The position numbers were made by a program, and so were the translations under genes. The notes under the pieces are model-generated. The model was not told where the DNA came from. It saw only the letters and a program-made list of their open reading frames with translations, and did no database searches. A DNA stretch of 7,553 nucleotides. Origin: Gammaproteobacteria bacterium (GTDB lineage Bacteria; Pseudomonadota; Gammaproteobacteria; Steroidobacterales; JABDKV01). The stretch is from NCBI GenBank assembly GCA_029862285.1, contig JAOTXR010000093.1, forward strand, positions 1 through 7,553, given 5' to 3'. Shown one piece after another: positions 7,079 to 7,553 of the stretch; position 1 is the stretch's first letter; every line of letters starts with the position of its first letter.

Positions 7079-7553
7079 GTGCGCGACGCCGAACAAGCAA
7101 TCAACTCGCCCGGTTCTGCGGTATGGAACCTGGGCTTCAGACCGTTCTTTTTGGGCGCAGGAATTTTTTCCGTCATCGGAATATTCATGTGGCTGCTGGC
7201 CTATGGTGGCAGTAAACAGGTCTATCCGGCGGGTATACCAGTGAGCTTGTGGCACGCCCACGAGATGTTGTTTGGCTATGCCTTTGCGGTAGTTGCGGGA
7301 TTTCTACTCACCGCAGTCAAGAACTGGACCGGGTTGCAGACACCGCACCGCGGCCCGCTGGCCGTATTGTTTCTGCTCTGGGCCATCGCGCGCTCGGCGA
7401 ATCACCTGTACATGGTGCCACCGGGTATCGGCGCTATTGCCGATCTGTCATTCAACTGGTTGATGGTAAGCGTGTTGTTCGCGCCTATTATCAAATCTCG
7501 CCAGTGGAAACAAACGGCCGTCATTGGCAAACTCATTTTGCTCGCCGTATTGA
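7079..7553 (+). CDS. nnrS: NnrS family heme/copper membrane protein, 3'-truncated
   Basis: The frame is open from GTG 7079 to the window end with no stop, showing 158 residues of a family whose members are usually near 400. The NnrS signatures are present: GFRPFF at residues 19-24, WHAHEMLFGYA at 58-68 and GFLLTAVKNWTG at 74-85. Hydrophobic helices lie at about 23-42, 62-81, 93-110 and 119-138, so the polytopic fold is intact in the visible part. H59 and H61 in the WHAHE motif are candidate metal ligands. NnrS was described in Rhodobacter sphaeroides as a heme- and copper-containing membrane protein expressed with denitrification genes, and it is linked to nitric oxide tolerance in Vibrio cholerae. 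The start is supported by AGGAAAG six bases upstream and lies 11 nt after the CRTAC1 stop. The link to nitrogen oxides in this organism is inferred from family membership only. Confidence 0.92.
   Translation, partial: MRDAEQAINSPGSAVWNLGFRPFFLGAGIFSVIGIFMWLLAYGGSKQVYPAGIPVSLWHAHEMLFGYAFAVVAGFLLTAVKNWTGLQTPHRGPLAVLFLLWAIARSANHLYMVPPGIGAIADLSFNWLMVSVLFAPIIKSRQWKQTAVIGKLILLAVL

Overview
The window reads as GC-rich DNA of a free-living Gram-negative bacterium with a respiratory lifestyle. An uncultured marine or sediment gammaproteobacterium is my best guess, resting only on the gene mix (periplasmic multiheme cytochrome, CRTAC1-type propeller, NnrS, large secreted Ca-binding beta-helix protein), the GTG starts and the base composition. 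No marker gene fixes the taxonomy. All four supported genes lie on the + strand, and both edge genes are cut by the window.

Region 1 (1-2670) is the 3' part of a large secreted or surface mosaic protein. It has a Gly/Asp-rich beta-rich region, a block of thrombospondin-type-3-like Ca-binding repeats, a right-handed parallel beta-helix and a C-terminal beta-sandwich-like tail. Region 2 (2671-2944) is the only real intergenic gap. It holds a long inverted repeat directly after the stop codon and a perfect 14-bp GC palindrome, and no convincing gene.

Region 3 (2945-7553) looks like one transcription unit of three genes: (i) a 778-aa membrane protein joining a five-helix, histidine-bearing cytochrome-b-like domain to a periplasmic five-heme c-type cytochrome and a C-terminal beta domain; (ii) overlapping it by 23 bp, a 602-aa membrane-anchored or secreted CRTAC1 protein (seven FG-GAP/VCBS Ca sites plus ASPIC/UnbV); (iii) 11 nt further on, a GTG-initiated NnrS-family membrane protein that runs off the window.

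Working model (inference): the b-c fusion takes electrons from the quinol pool or a membrane partner and passes them through periplasmic c-hemes to an unknown acceptor. The propeller protein could be a periplasmic scaffold or partner, and NnrS ties the cassette to heme/copper or nitric-oxide physiology. The fused architecture together with this gene order is the most interesting content of the window. The rest resembles known protein families.
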